This document shows positions 1 through 7,824 of a stretch of 64,000 nt of DNA, in pieces. The number at the start of each line of letters is the position of its first letter. Position 1 is the first letter of the stretch. This DNA comes from Bradyrhizobium sp. CCGUVB1N3 (GTDB lineage Bacteria; Pseudomonadota; Alphaproteobacteria; Rhizobiales; Xanthobacteraceae). The notes under the pieces were generated by a model. That model was given only the letters and a program-made list of their open reading frames with translations, made no database searches and was not told the DNA's origin. Both the position numbers and the translations under genes were made by a program. The stretch is taken from assembly GCF_024199925.1 (NCBI RefSeq), contig NZ_JANADR010000001.1:3596001-3660000 (forward strand), written 5' to 3'.

Positions 1-101
1 ATCTCATCGTGCTTTAGGTGCGTTTCTCGGGCAGATCAGCACCAAGATGCGATCATCGCGCAGAAGGCCAACCGATGGTGCCGCCTCTCCGCTTCCGCGA
101 T

Positions 102-770
102 TCAGTCCTTTCTGACGTAGCGCCAGAGCAGATCAGCGATTTCGTCGCGGCGCTGAGCTCTCGCCTTTGGCGACGACATGTCCCAGGCGAATTGCGCCTC
201 GAAGGTGTGACGGTTGGCGACCGAGAAGAAGCACAGCGCGTTCAGCGTCATGTGCAGTTCGATCGGATCGAGGCCGGGCCGGATCACGCCGCCAGCAACG
301 CCGCGCTCGAGCACCTTGGCAATCTGGCTGATGCTCGGCCGCGTCATCTCCTTGAGTTTTTGGCTGCTGGTGATGTGCCGCCCGCGATGGATGTTCTCGA
401 TCGTGACGAGGCGGACGAATTGCGGATGGGCCTGGTCGAAATCGAAGGTGAATTCGGCCAGCCTGCGGATCGCGGCCTCCGGCTCCAGCTCGTCGAGATG
501 AAGATCCTCCTCGGCAGCGCGCATCTTGGCATAAGCCATCTCGAGCACTGCGATGAACAGCTCTTCCTTTGAGTTGAAGTAGTAGAAGATCAGCCGCTTG
601 GTGATGCTGGCGCGGGCGGCGATGGCATCGGTGTTGCCACCGAGCAGGCCATTCTCGGCGAATTCCTCGAAGGCAATGTCGAGGATCTCCTGCCGCGTTC
701 GCTCGCGGTCGCGCCGCTTGATCGGCGCAGGCTTGGCGCCCCGCGCGGGCTGCTTCTTCACGCCTGGCAT
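102..770 (-). CDS. TetR/AcrR family transcriptional regulator
   Basis: This 222-residue protein has an N-terminal TetR-type helix-turn-helix at about residues 22-75, with the recognition-helix signature ITKRLIFYYFNSKEELF, followed by an all-helical ligand-binding domain. The first 20 residues are basic (PGVKKQ...APIKRRDRERTR), which is common in rhizobial members. It is divergent from the Gfo/Idh/MocA oxidoreductase that starts at 999, and the 228-base spacer carries a tandem AT-rich repeat at 847-890 that is the obvious candidate operator. The likely role is repression of that oxidoreductase, of itself, or of both. The ligand cannot be predicted. The start is the ATG at 770. Confidence 0.9.
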   Translation of the reverse strand: MPGVKKQPARGAKPAPIKRRDRERTRQEILDIAFEEFAENGLLGGNTDAIAARASITKRLIFYYFNSKEELFIAVLEMAYAKMRAAEEDLHLDELEPEAAIRRLAEFTFDFDQAHPQFVRLVTIENIHRGRHITSSQKLKEMTRPSISQIAKVLERGVAGGVIRPGLDPIELHMTLNALCFFSVANRHTFEAQFAWDMSSPKARAQRRDEIADLLWRYVRKD

Positions 771-838
771 CTGGCAGTTCGGTCCTTCGTGGCGGCCGCA
801 AGCCGCCTCGCCTCCATCAATAGCTCAATCGAAGGCCC

Positions 839-867
839 TTGACATCAATTATCCTACCGATTAATTA
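839..867 (+). promoter_or_regulatory. Candidate sigma70-type promoter for the Gfo/Idh gene
   Basis: A perfect TTGACA lies at 839-844. Seventeen bases later comes TAATTA at 862-867, a weak -10 match. The promoter reads toward the ATG at 999 and its -10 half is embedded in the first copy of the tandem repeat at 847-890, so a protein bound there would block it. The -35 match is seen; the function is inferred. Confidence 0.4.
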
Positions 868-890
868 CTAATTATCCTGCTGATTAATTA
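847..890. promoter_or_regulatory. Tandem AT-rich operator-like repeat (2 x 21 bp, 23-bp period)
   Basis: The two copies at 847-867 and 870-890 share 19 of 21 positions, both beginning AATTATCCT and ending GATTAATTA. Each half resembles the reverse complement of the other, so each copy is an imperfect dyad of the type bound by TetR dimers. The stretch is strikingly AT-rich against GC-rich surroundings and lies between the divergent TetR gene (start 770) and the oxidoreductase (start 999). The 23-bp period is about two helical turns, which suits two dimers on adjacent faces. Confidence 0.6.
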
Positions 891-998
891 TGTAGACGAT
901 GATGACCCCGCTCGGCCTTGCCCATCTCACCGCATTGCAGCTCGCGCCGCCGGTCGCCGAAGCTGTCGCGGCTGGGCCTAACCAACGGAAGACATGAC

Positions 999-2063
999 AT
1001 GACCAGAATCAGGATTGGCGTCATCGGCGCGGGATTGATCGGGCGCAAGCATCTGCGCAAGCTGGCCGAGCACAGCAACTATGAGCTCGTCGGCATCGCT
1101 GACGTGAATGCCAAGCAGGTCGCAGCCGAGCAACCCGGCGCGCGCGTCTTCGAGGATTACCGAAAGCTGCTCGACGAGGCGCGGCCAGAGGCCGTGATCA
1201 TCGCCTCCCCCAATCAGCTTCACGCCGAGAACGGCATCGCCTGCGCGAGGCGCGGCATCCACATCCTGATCGAGAAGCCGGTCACCGATACGCTGCAGAC
1301 CTCCGCCGATCTGATCGCCGAGGTCCGCAAGGCCGGCATCAAGTCGCTGGTCGGCCATCACCGCCGCCATCATGAGCAGGTGAAGGCGTTGAAGGCGCTG
1401 GTTGCACAGGGCCGGATCGGCGATGTCGTCGGCGTCTCGGCGATCTGGGCGACGCACAAGCCGGCCGAGTATTTCAAGATTGCGCCCTGGCGGTCGCAGG
1501 CCGGTGGCGGCCCGATCCTGATCAACCTGATCCACGAGATCGATTTCATGCGATTCGCGATCGGCGAGATCGTCGCCGTCTCGGCGATCGCCGCAAACCG
1601 CCAGCGCAGCTTTGCAGTGGAGGACACCGCGGCAGCGTTGGTGGAATTCGAGAACGGCGCGCTCGGCACGTTCTTCCTCAGCGATTGCGCGGTCAGCCCC
1701 TGGACGATGGAGCAGGGGCTCGGCGAGTCGCCGGAGTTTCCCTATAGCGGGCAGAGCAGCTACCGCGTGATGGGCCGCCGCGGCACGCTCGAATTTCCGA
1801 GCCTCGATCAATGGATCCAGGCCAATGACGCGCAGGACTGGAACAAGCCGATCCAGGCTCAGGCCAACCATGCCGGCTCGATCGATCCCTATGTCGCCCA
1901 GCTCGATCATTTTCGCGACGTCATCCGCGGTGTGGCGACCTCGCTGCAGCCGGTCGAGGACGGCGCGCGCAGCCTTTTGGTGACGCTCGCCATCGCCGAA
2001 GCCGCCACGTCGGGACGGCGCATCGATCTGCGCGAGCGTTACGCGGCGCTCTCGACGTCGTAG
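999..2063 (+). CDS. Gfo/Idh/MocA family NAD(P)-dependent oxidoreductase
   Basis: The 354-residue protein has an N-terminal Rossmann fold with GAGLIG at residues 10-15, the family EKP motif at 92-94 (catalytic Lys93), and the C-terminal sheet domain with GGGPILINLIHEID around 169-182, where His179 and Asp182 fit the catalytic pair. Family members oxidise or reduce sugars, inositols or related polyols; the substrate here is not evident. The ATG at 999 is preferred over an in-frame start at 918 because the glycine-rich loop then begins at the usual distance. It stands alone, divergent from the TetR gene and convergent with the deacylase gene that ends at 2134. Confidence 0.88.
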   Translation: MTRIRIGVIGAGLIGRKHLRKLAEHSNYELVGIADVNAKQVAAEQPGARVFEDYRKLLDEARPEAVIIASPNQLHAENGIACARRGIHILIEKPVTDTLQTSADLIAEVRKAGIKSLVGHHRRHHEQVKALKALVAQGRIGDVVGVSAIWATHKPAEYFKIAPWRSQAGGGPILINLIHEIDFMRFAIGEIVAVSAIAANRQRSFAVEDTAAALVEFENGALGTFFLSDCAVSPWTMEQGLGESPEFPYSGQSSYRVMGRRGTLEFPSLDQWIQANDAQDWNKPIQAQANHAGSIDPYVAQLDHFRDVIRGVATSLQPVEDGARSLLVTLAIAEAATSGRRIDLRERYAALSTS

Positions 2064-2133
2064 CGCGAAAAATTCTCGCACCAGGAAGTTTCTGGGCGAG
2101 ATTGTGTCACAGCATTGAGGGCCGTTGTGGCCG

Positions 2134-3759
2134 TCAGCCGGCGATCAGGGCCCGGCCCGGACGCGCGAAGGTACTGCGTCCGTCTGCGACCACGGCCTCG
2201 CCTGCCACGAATACCGAACGGATGCCCGCCGGCATTTCCGTCGGCGCCTCGAACGTCGCTTTGTCCATGATGGTATCGTCGAACAGAGTCATATCCGCGA
2301 TCATGCCCGGTCGCAGGATGCCGCGGTCGGACAGACCGAAGCGCTGGGCGGGCATCGCGGTCATTCGCCGTACGGCATCTTCCAAAGTCAGCCAGCCTTG
2401 CTCACCTGTCAGCCGGCCGGCGACGCGCGGGAAACTGCCATAGGCGCGCGGATGCGGCTTGGTGCCCGGGCGCGGAATGCCGTCGGAGCCGACCATGTGC
2501 AGGCGATGGGTGAAGGCCGCGCGCAGGTCAGCCTCATCGAGCTGGAACATGATGATGCCGGTCTGGCCCTGGTCTTCCTCGATACACCGAACCATGAGAT
2601 CGAATGGCGAGATGCCGAGCCCGCGCGCGGCGTCGACCATCGACTTGCCCTCGAGCGGCTTCAGCGCGGGATTGCCGGTACCGGAAATGCGCACATTGTG
2701 CCAACCGATCAGCACGATCTTGGACTGCGCGGCATGCGGATCGGGATCGCCTTCCTCCACCAGCACGCGAAGCGCCTCGCGCTTGCCCGGATCGCGCAGC
2801 CTCGCGCGCAGCGCGTCGATGCCGCCTTCGAGCGCGGCCGGCGGCAGCAATTGCAGCATGTAGGAACTGCCGGCAGGATACGGATACATGTCGAAGGAGA
2901 TATCGATCCCCTCCGCCCGCGCGGCCTCGAGCCGGTCGAGCGCCTTAGGGATGGCGCCCCAGTTCGGCTTTCCCGCCGACTGAAGATGCGACAGCAAACC
3001 CGCCGCGCCGGAGGCGCGCAGGATCGCGATGAATTCGTCGATGGATTTCAACAGGCCCGCTTCGTAGCTGCGGATATGCGCCGTGAGCAGCTTGCCGTGA
3101 GCGCGCACGGTCGCTGCCAGCGCACACAGTTCATTGGTGTCGGCATAGGCGCTCGGCGGATAGACGAGGCCGAGCGACAGGCCGGCGGCGCCCTGGCTGA
3201 GCTGCTCTGCGAGCAACGCCTGCATGGCCGCGACCTCCTGGTCCGTCGCCGCGCGGCGTTCGTAACCGAGAACGGCGAGCCGGATCGCGGCATGCCCGAC
3301 CAGCGAGACGAGGTTGAGCGCCACGCCCGGCCCTTCCAGGGCCGATCGATAGCCGTCGAAGCTGTCGAAGACTTCGTTCGGCCGGGTTTCGCCCGCAAGC
3401 CCCGAGAAGTGCAGGCGCAGCATCTCGGCAGAGCTTGCGGTCGCCGGATAGAGCGAGAAGCAGCAATTGCCGACCACGAGCGTGGTCACGCCTTGCAGCG
3501 CCTTCTCGGGCCTATCAGGCTCGCGCAGGCAGATCAGATCGTCATGGCAGTGCGCATCGATGAAGCCCGGCGCGAGATAGCATCCGCGCGCGTCGATGAT
3601 GTCGGCCCCGTCCGCGGGCAAGGCAGCGCCGATCGCCGCAATGCGGCTGCCGCTGATGCGCAGGTCGGCCTCGAACCACGGCGCGCCGGTGCCGTCGATC
3701 AGGCGGGCATTGCGGATCAGGGTGTCCTTGTTTCTGCCTTGGTTTGTAACTTGGGGCAT
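2134..3759 (-). CDS. N-acyl-D-amino-acid deacylase / D-aminoacylase family amidohydrolase
   Basis: This 541-residue amidohydrolase has a composite beta-sandwich and TIM-barrel layout. The metal-binding motif HCH at residues 70-72 follows GFIDA, LTAHIR and LLSHLQSAGKPNW lie mid-barrel, and VGSDG precedes the C-terminal module that ends in the usual VFVAGEAVV strand. The family hydrolyses N-acyl-D-amino acids, or D-glutamate and D-aspartate derivatives, to a free amino acid and a carboxylate. The ATG at 3759 is preferred because the longer frame upstream overlaps the preceding gene. The MFS carrier gene ends at 3770, only 10 bases upstream on the same strand, so carrier and hydrolase are almost certainly co-transcribed; the IclR gene further upstream may control both. 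The exact substrate is unknown. Confidence 0.87.
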   Translation of the reverse strand: MPQVTNQGRNKDTLIRNARLIDGTGAPWFEADLRISGSRIAAIGAALPADGADIIDARGCYLAPGFIDAHCHDDLICLREPDRPEKALQGVTTLVVGNCCFSLYPATASSAEMLRLHFSGLAGETRPNEVFDSFDGYRSALEGPGVALNLVSLVGHAAIRLAVLGYERRAATDQEVAAMQALLAEQLSQGAAGLSLGLVYPPSAYADTNELCALAATVRAHGKLLTAHIRSYEAGLLKSIDEFIAILRASGAAGLLSHLQSAGKPNWGAIPKALDRLEAARAEGIDISFDMYPYPAGSSYMLQLLPPAALEGGIDALRARLRDPGKREALRVLVEEGDPDPHAAQSKIVLIGWHNVRISGTGNPALKPLEGKSMVDAARGLGISPFDLMVRCIEEDQGQTGIIMFQLDEADLRAAFTHRLHMVGSDGIPRPGTKPHPRAYGSFPRVAGRLTGEQGWLTLEDAVRRMTAMPAQRFGLSDRGILRPGMIADMTLFDDTIMDKATFEAPTEMPAGIRSVFVAGEAVVADGRSTFARPGRALIAG

Positions 3760-3769
3760 GCTCCCCTCC

Positions 3770-5089
3770 TCAGTGGACGGCAACGGCGTCTCGCGGCACT
3801 TCCTCGGCAAAATCGGGAATCGATTCGATCCGCCCCAGCACCACGACATAGAAGAAGATGCCGATCAGCAGCACGACGCCGGCGATCATGAAAGCGCCGG
3901 CAAACGATTGTGTCCAGTCGACCACGATGCCGGTCACGATCGGTGCGAGGACGCCCATCATGTTGTTGGTGAAATTGAGAATGCCGCCGACGGTTCCCGC
4001 GCCGCCCTTGGGCGCAATCAGCGACACGATCGACGACCCGACGGGCGCGGCGGCGGACAGCCCCGAGATCGCGATCGACAGCCACAGCAGCGCCCAGCCC
4101 GGCTTCACGGTGAACGCGGCGCCGATCACGGCGAGCCCCATCAGCATGCCGACGATGATCACCGACTGGCGAACCCTCGTGCTGTCGTAGCCCCGCGCGA
4201 TCAAGTGATCCACCAGGAACCCGCCGATCAGGAGGTCCGACAACGTCGCGAAAATCCAGGGGATCGTCGAATAGCCCGCAGCCGACATCAGGTTCATATG
4301 CATGGTCTGGGCGAGATAGCCCGGGAGCCAGGTGAGGAAGAGATAGAAGGTGTAGCCATAGGCCGAGAACCCGATGGTCAGCCCCCAGACCTTGCGGTTG
4401 CGCAAGAGGTAGCCGAGCATGCGGCTCTGCCCGGCCGTGGCCGGGCCTTCCGGCGTGCCGCCGCCGGCGACGATGTAGGCATGCTCCGCCTTGGAGAGGT
4501 TCGGATCCTCGCTCGGATTTCGATAGATGACGTAGTAGGCGACGAAATACAGAAAGCTCAGCAACGCCGTGACGCCGAAGCCCCAGCGCCAGCCGTAGAG
4601 AAAGATCACATAGGCGACGAGCGGCACGCCGATCACGTTGGAGAATTTGGCGGCGGAATCGAAGATCGCGGTCGAACGCGCGCGTTCGTCGAGCGGAAAC
4701 CAGTGGCCGGTCGCCTTCTGGCTTGCCGGAAACGCCGGCGCTTCCGCGACCCCGAGCAACAGACGCGCGGCGGCGATGCCCCAAAGTCCGCTGGCGAGCG
4801 CGGTGATGGTGGCAGCGACCGCCCAGAGGAAGCTGCTGGCGCGGCCGACGGTCGTGACGCCGAAGCGGTCGAGCACCATGCCGCCGGGGACTTGCAGCAG
4901 CGAATAGGTCCAGAAGAACGCGCTGCCGAGCAGGCCGATGTCGGTGGCGGTGAGGCCAAGCTCCCTGGTGAGTTCGGGCGTCGCGGCGGAGAGCCCGACA
5001 CGATCGATGTAGTTGATGAGGATTCCGACGCCGAGCAGACAGCCGATCAGCCAGCGTCGCCCGGGTACCTGTTGGCTTGCCTTCGCCAT
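3770..5089 (-). CDS. MFS transporter, anion:cation symporter-like
   Basis: The 439-residue protein has about twelve hydrophobic segments and the early NYIDRVGLSAATPEL stretch typical of the ACS (phthalate/hexuronate/glucarate) branch of the major facilitator family. A central loop near GGGTPEGPATAGQS separates the two six-helix halves. It sits in the inner membrane and probably imports an organic anion. The deacylase that follows 10 bases downstream suggests the cargo is an N-acyl amino acid or similar carboxylate. The start at 5089 is chosen over an upstream in-frame start because it gives the normal short cytoplasmic N-terminus (MAKASQQ). Two dyads upstream at 5163-5214 may be operators. 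Confidence 0.88.
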   Translation of the reverse strand: MAKASQQVPGRRWLIGCLLGVGILINYIDRVGLSAATPELTRELGLTATDIGLLGSAFFWTYSLLQVPGGMVLDRFGVTTVGRASSFLWAVAATITALASGLWGIAAARLLLGVAEAPAFPASQKATGHWFPLDERARSTAIFDSAAKFSNVIGVPLVAYVIFLYGWRWGFGVTALLSFLYFVAYYVIYRNPSEDPNLSKAEHAYIVAGGGTPEGPATAGQSRMLGYLLRNRKVWGLTIGFSAYGYTFYLFLTWLPGYLAQTMHMNLMSAAGYSTIPWIFATLSDLLIGGFLVDHLIARGYDSTRVRQSVIIVGMLMGLAVIGAAFTVKPGWALLWLSIAISGLSAAAPVGSSIVSLIAPKGGAGTVGGILNFTNNMMGVLAPIVTGIVVDWTQSFAGAFMIAGVVLLIGIFFYVVVLGRIESIPDFAEEVPRDAVAVH

Positions 5090-5162
5090 TTTGAATCCTC
5101 TCCTCGAAAACGCGGGATGATGACTTTCGTGCCGTCGCAACACGGGATCCGCCGGCTGCTGT

Positions 5163-5214
5163 GTTGTCTCTTATACTGGACAACGTTATCTTATAGTGTC
5201 ATGCTAGATATGAC
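5163..5214. promoter_or_regulatory. Two inverted repeats upstream of the MFS/deacylase operon
   Basis: The first dyad has arms GTTGTC (5163-5168) and GACAAC (5179-5184) around ten bases. The second has arms GTCAT (5198-5202) and ATGAC (5210-5214) around seven bases. The whole stretch is AT-rich, with two TATAAGA words on the minus strand, and lies 74-125 bases upstream of the carrier start at 5089. An IclR gene is the adjacent upstream gene, so IclR binding is the natural guess. This is inference from position and symmetry only. Confidence 0.4.
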
Positions 5215-5360
5215 GGCGTCGTGATGTCAAGCCCGGACATTGCGAACCGCCTCGCCTGAATGCGTTGCGCACGCGGCGAAGACGGCGCGAAGACTGCGCA
5301 CGAGAAGACAGCGCAAAGACGATGCGGGTGCATCGAGCGTGCGCAGCCTGTCGGCTCGGC

Positions 5361-6131
5361 TCAGTGGCGATCTGAGAGTTCGGTTGCGGTGGCGACCAGG
5401 TCGTCGAGCAGCGCGGCCCTGCGTTCCTTCAGCGAGTCTGCGGGAACGACAAAGCAAAGCGTCGCGACCGCGACCCCCTTCTTGTCGCGGATGGGCGCGG
5501 CAAGACACGACGTAAACCGATCGGACAGTGCCGTCGTCACGCATCTGCCGTCGCGCCTCGCGCGCGCGACATCCTTGATGAAATCACCGACATCGATCAG
5601 GCGTCCGTCCGGAAGGCGAAAATCCTCCTTCGGAACGAACGCACGAATCTCCGAAGGGCTCATGTGATCGAGCAGCAACCTGCCGGATGCAGTCCACGGC
5701 AGCGGCACCTCGACGCCGACATCCGTCGTGATCCGGAACAGGCCCGACCCGTCCCTTGTATCGACCACGACGTATTTGCGGCCACGTAGCGCGCAGAGTT
5801 GCGCGGTCGCGCTATGCTCGGTCGCCAGCCTGTCGAGGGCTTCGCGGCATCGGCGATGCAGGGGATTGGCCTCCGCATAGGCCCGGCCGTAGAGATGCAC
5901 CGCCTTGCCGAAATAGACCTGGCCGCCCTCGCCAACGCTCTCGAGCAGGTCCGCCGCGATCAGGCGGTTGGCGATGGCATAGACCGTCGACCGCGGCGCG
6001 CCCATCTGCTTCGCGAGGTCGCTGAGCCTGGAGGGCGCGCGCAAATGCAGCAGCGCTTCCAGGAGATCGATGGTCCGATCAATCCCGTTCTGGCGTTCCG
6101 CGGGCTCGGCGCCCTTTTTGGATGCGGCCAA
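5361..6131 (-). CDS. IclR family transcriptional regulator
   Basis: The 256-residue protein has an N-terminal winged helix (RTIDLLEALLHL to IANRLIAADLLE, about residues 18-65) and a C-terminal IclR effector-binding domain (roughly 85-250), including TTALSDRFTSCLAAPI and ending near LVATATELSDRH. The first possible start in this frame is a TTG at 6131: a stop lies two codons upstream, and the next Met falls inside the helix-turn-helix, so a TTG start is likely. It lies upstream of the MFS carrier and deacylase on the same strand, with a 271-base gap holding dyads, and probably controls them in response to their substrate. Confidence 0.87.
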   Translation of the reverse strand: MAASKKGAEPAERQNGIDRTIDLLEALLHLRAPSRLSDLAKQMGAPRSTVYAIANRLIAADLLESVGEGGQVYFGKAVHLYGRAYAEANPLHRRCREALDRLATEHSATAQLCALRGRKYVVVDTRDGSGLFRITTDVGVEVPLPWTASGRLLLDHMSPSEIRAFVPKEDFRLPDGRLIDVGDFIKDVARARRDGRCVTTALSDRFTSCLAAPIRDKKGVAVATLCFVVPADSLKERRAALLDDLVATATELSDRH

Positions 6132-6257
6132 ACTTCACACGTCCTTTCGTCAGGTTCGCACCCACGGTTTTTGGCACAAACCGCACCGACAGTATAGCGT
6201 ATCCGGCTTTCGCATTCAGGATCGGTCAATCGGCGTTGGATGAGCACACGCCTTGAT

Positions 6258-6773
6258 CTAGCCGCGCGCCCTGCTCCAGTCGGGACCGACCTGCCCGGAC
6301 ACCCCCTCGAACGCGCCATCGACGAGTTCGAAGACGAGGATACGGCTGGCATCGACCGGGCCCGGCATGGTGATGCGGCCCTTGGGCACCGGCTTGAAGC
6401 CGACGCGGCTGTAATAGGGCTCGTCGCCGACCAGCAGAACGATGGCGTGGCCCTGCGCCTTCGCATCCTTCAGCGCGCGCTCGAGCAGCAGGCGGCCAAC
6501 GCCGCGGCCGCGGAACGGCGGCTCGACGGTGAGCGGACCGAGCAGCAGCGCCTTGGTATCGCCGATCGTGATCGGCAATTGGCGCACCGAGCCAACCATC
6601 AGCGTGCCGATGCGGGCTGTAAAGGAGAGCTCGAGCAGATGATCGACGTGCTCGCGGATGCGGTAGGCGCTGAGCACGTAGCGTCCGGGCCCGAAGGTGC
6701 GCTCGTGCAGCCGCTCGATCGCCTGCGCGTCGCCGGCGGCCTCGGGAAGGATGGTGACTGAGAGATCGTTCAT
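6258..6773 (-). CDS. GNAT family N-acetyltransferase (YhbS-like)
   Basis: The 171-residue protein shows the acetyl-CoA-binding motif A, RGRGVG, at residues 88-93 after the strand ALLLGPLTVEP, and the later GDEPYYSRVGFKP segment typical of the YhbS-like subgroup. It should transfer an acetyl group from acetyl-CoA to an amine; the acceptor is unknown. The ATG at 6773 begins MNDLSVTILPE. It is flanked by 126 bases on the IclR side and 115 bases on the glycosyltransferase side and has no obvious operon partner. Confidence 0.87.
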   Translation of the reverse strand: MNDLSVTILPEAAGDAQAIERLHERTFGPGRYVLSAYRIREHVDHLLELSFTARIGTLMVGSVRQLPITIGDTKALLLGPLTVEPPFRGRGVGRLLLERALKDAKAQGHAIVLLVGDEPYYSRVGFKPVPKGRITMPGPVDASRILVFELVDGAFEGVSGQVGPDWSRARG

Positions 6774-6888
6774 CTTGGCATAGCGTTTTCGAGCGAGGTG
6801 GGCACCGGTTCGCGTTAAGAAAACGCGTCAATACAAAGAGCGGGATAGCATCTGAAAGGACCAAGGTCCATCGGCGCGGCGCTCAACT

Positions 6889-7824
6889 TCAGTTCCTTTT
6901 CAGCGCCGGCTGAGACAGGTAGGCGAGCATCTTCATTTCCCGCCGTCCTCGCGTGACCGTGTCGAGCACGAGCCCCGACGACACCGACAACAGCGCCGTG
7001 ATCATCAAGCCCATCGACAGAAAGGCAGTCGGGAAGCGCGGCACGAGGCCGGTCTCGATGAAGGTGATCACGATCGGAATCGCGAGGATGATCGACACCA
7101 GCGCCAGCAGAATTCCGATCACCGTGAAGAAGCGCAACGGCCGCTCGGAGCGGTAGAGCTTGAGCATGGTGCCGAGGATACGAAAACCGTCACGCCAGGT
7201 GTTGAGCTTCGAGAACGAGCCTTCGGGGCGCGCGTAATAGGGCGTCTCGACCTCGGCGACCGGCAGCGACAGTTCGAGCGCATAAACCGCAAGCTCGGTC
7301 TCGATCTCGAAGCCGTCGGCGAGCACGGGGAAGGATTTGACGAAGCGGCGAGAGAACACGCGGTAGCCGGACAGGATGTCCTTGAAGGCCTGGCCGAAGG
7401 TCGACGACAGGAAGCCGGTCAGCATGCGGTTGCCGGTGCGATGGCCGCGCCGGTAGGCGGCCTGTGCCTGATCGATGCGAAGGCCGACGACCATGTCGAG
7501 ATGTTCGTCGAGGAGCTTGTCGATCATGCGCGACGCGCTCGGCGCATCGTAGGTCGCATCGCCATCGACGAGCACATAGACATCGGCCTCGACGTCGGCG
7601 AACATGCGGCGCACCACGTGGCCCTTGCCCTGCCGCCGCTCGCTGCGCACGATCGCACCGGCCTCGCGCGCGACGCTCGCCGTGCGGTCGCGCGAATTGT
7701 TGTCGTAAACGTAGATCTCGGCCGAGGGCAACGCCTTGCGGAAATCGGCGACGACGGTCGCGACCGCCGCCTCCTCGTTGTAGCAGGGCACCAGCACGGC
7801 GATGCGAAGCTCAGTCGATGTCAT
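6889..7824 (-). CDS. GT2 family glycosyltransferase, polyprenyl-phosphate sugar transferase type
   Basis: The 311-residue protein begins with the GT-A nucleotide-sugar fold (VLVPCYNEE at residues 10-18, DNNSRDRT, and the metal-binding DGD at 87-89). It ends with two transmembrane segments (about 225-245 and 265-290), the layout of DPM1/GtrB-like enzymes that load a sugar onto polyprenyl phosphate. The start overlaps the stop of the upstream membrane gene by four bases (ATGA at 7821-7824), so the two are translationally coupled. The natural reading is that this enzyme makes the lipid-linked sugar and the upstream GT-C-like protein uses it. The sugar and acceptor are unknown. Confidence 0.86.
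   Translation of the reverse strand: MTSTELRIAVLVPCYNEEAAVATVVADFRKALPSAEIYVYDNNSRDRTASVAREAGAIVRSERRQGKGHVVRRMFADVEADVYVLVDGDATYDAPSASRMIDKLLDEHLDMVVGLRIDQAQAAYRRGHRTGNRMLTGFLSSTFGQAFKDILSGYRVFSRRFVKSFPVLADGFEIETELAVYALELSLPVAEVETPYYARPEGSFSKLNTWRDGFRILGTMLKLYRSERPLRFFTVIGILLALVSIILAIPIVITFIETGLVPRFPTAFLSMGLMITALLSVSSGLVLDTVTRGRREMKMLAYLSQPALKRN

Noticed and set aside
2125..3891. 588-codon open frame antisense to the deacylase gene
   Set aside because: It mirrors the real gene on the other strand, has Arg/Ala/His-rich composition typical of antisense frames in GC-rich DNA, and has no family motif or ribosome site.
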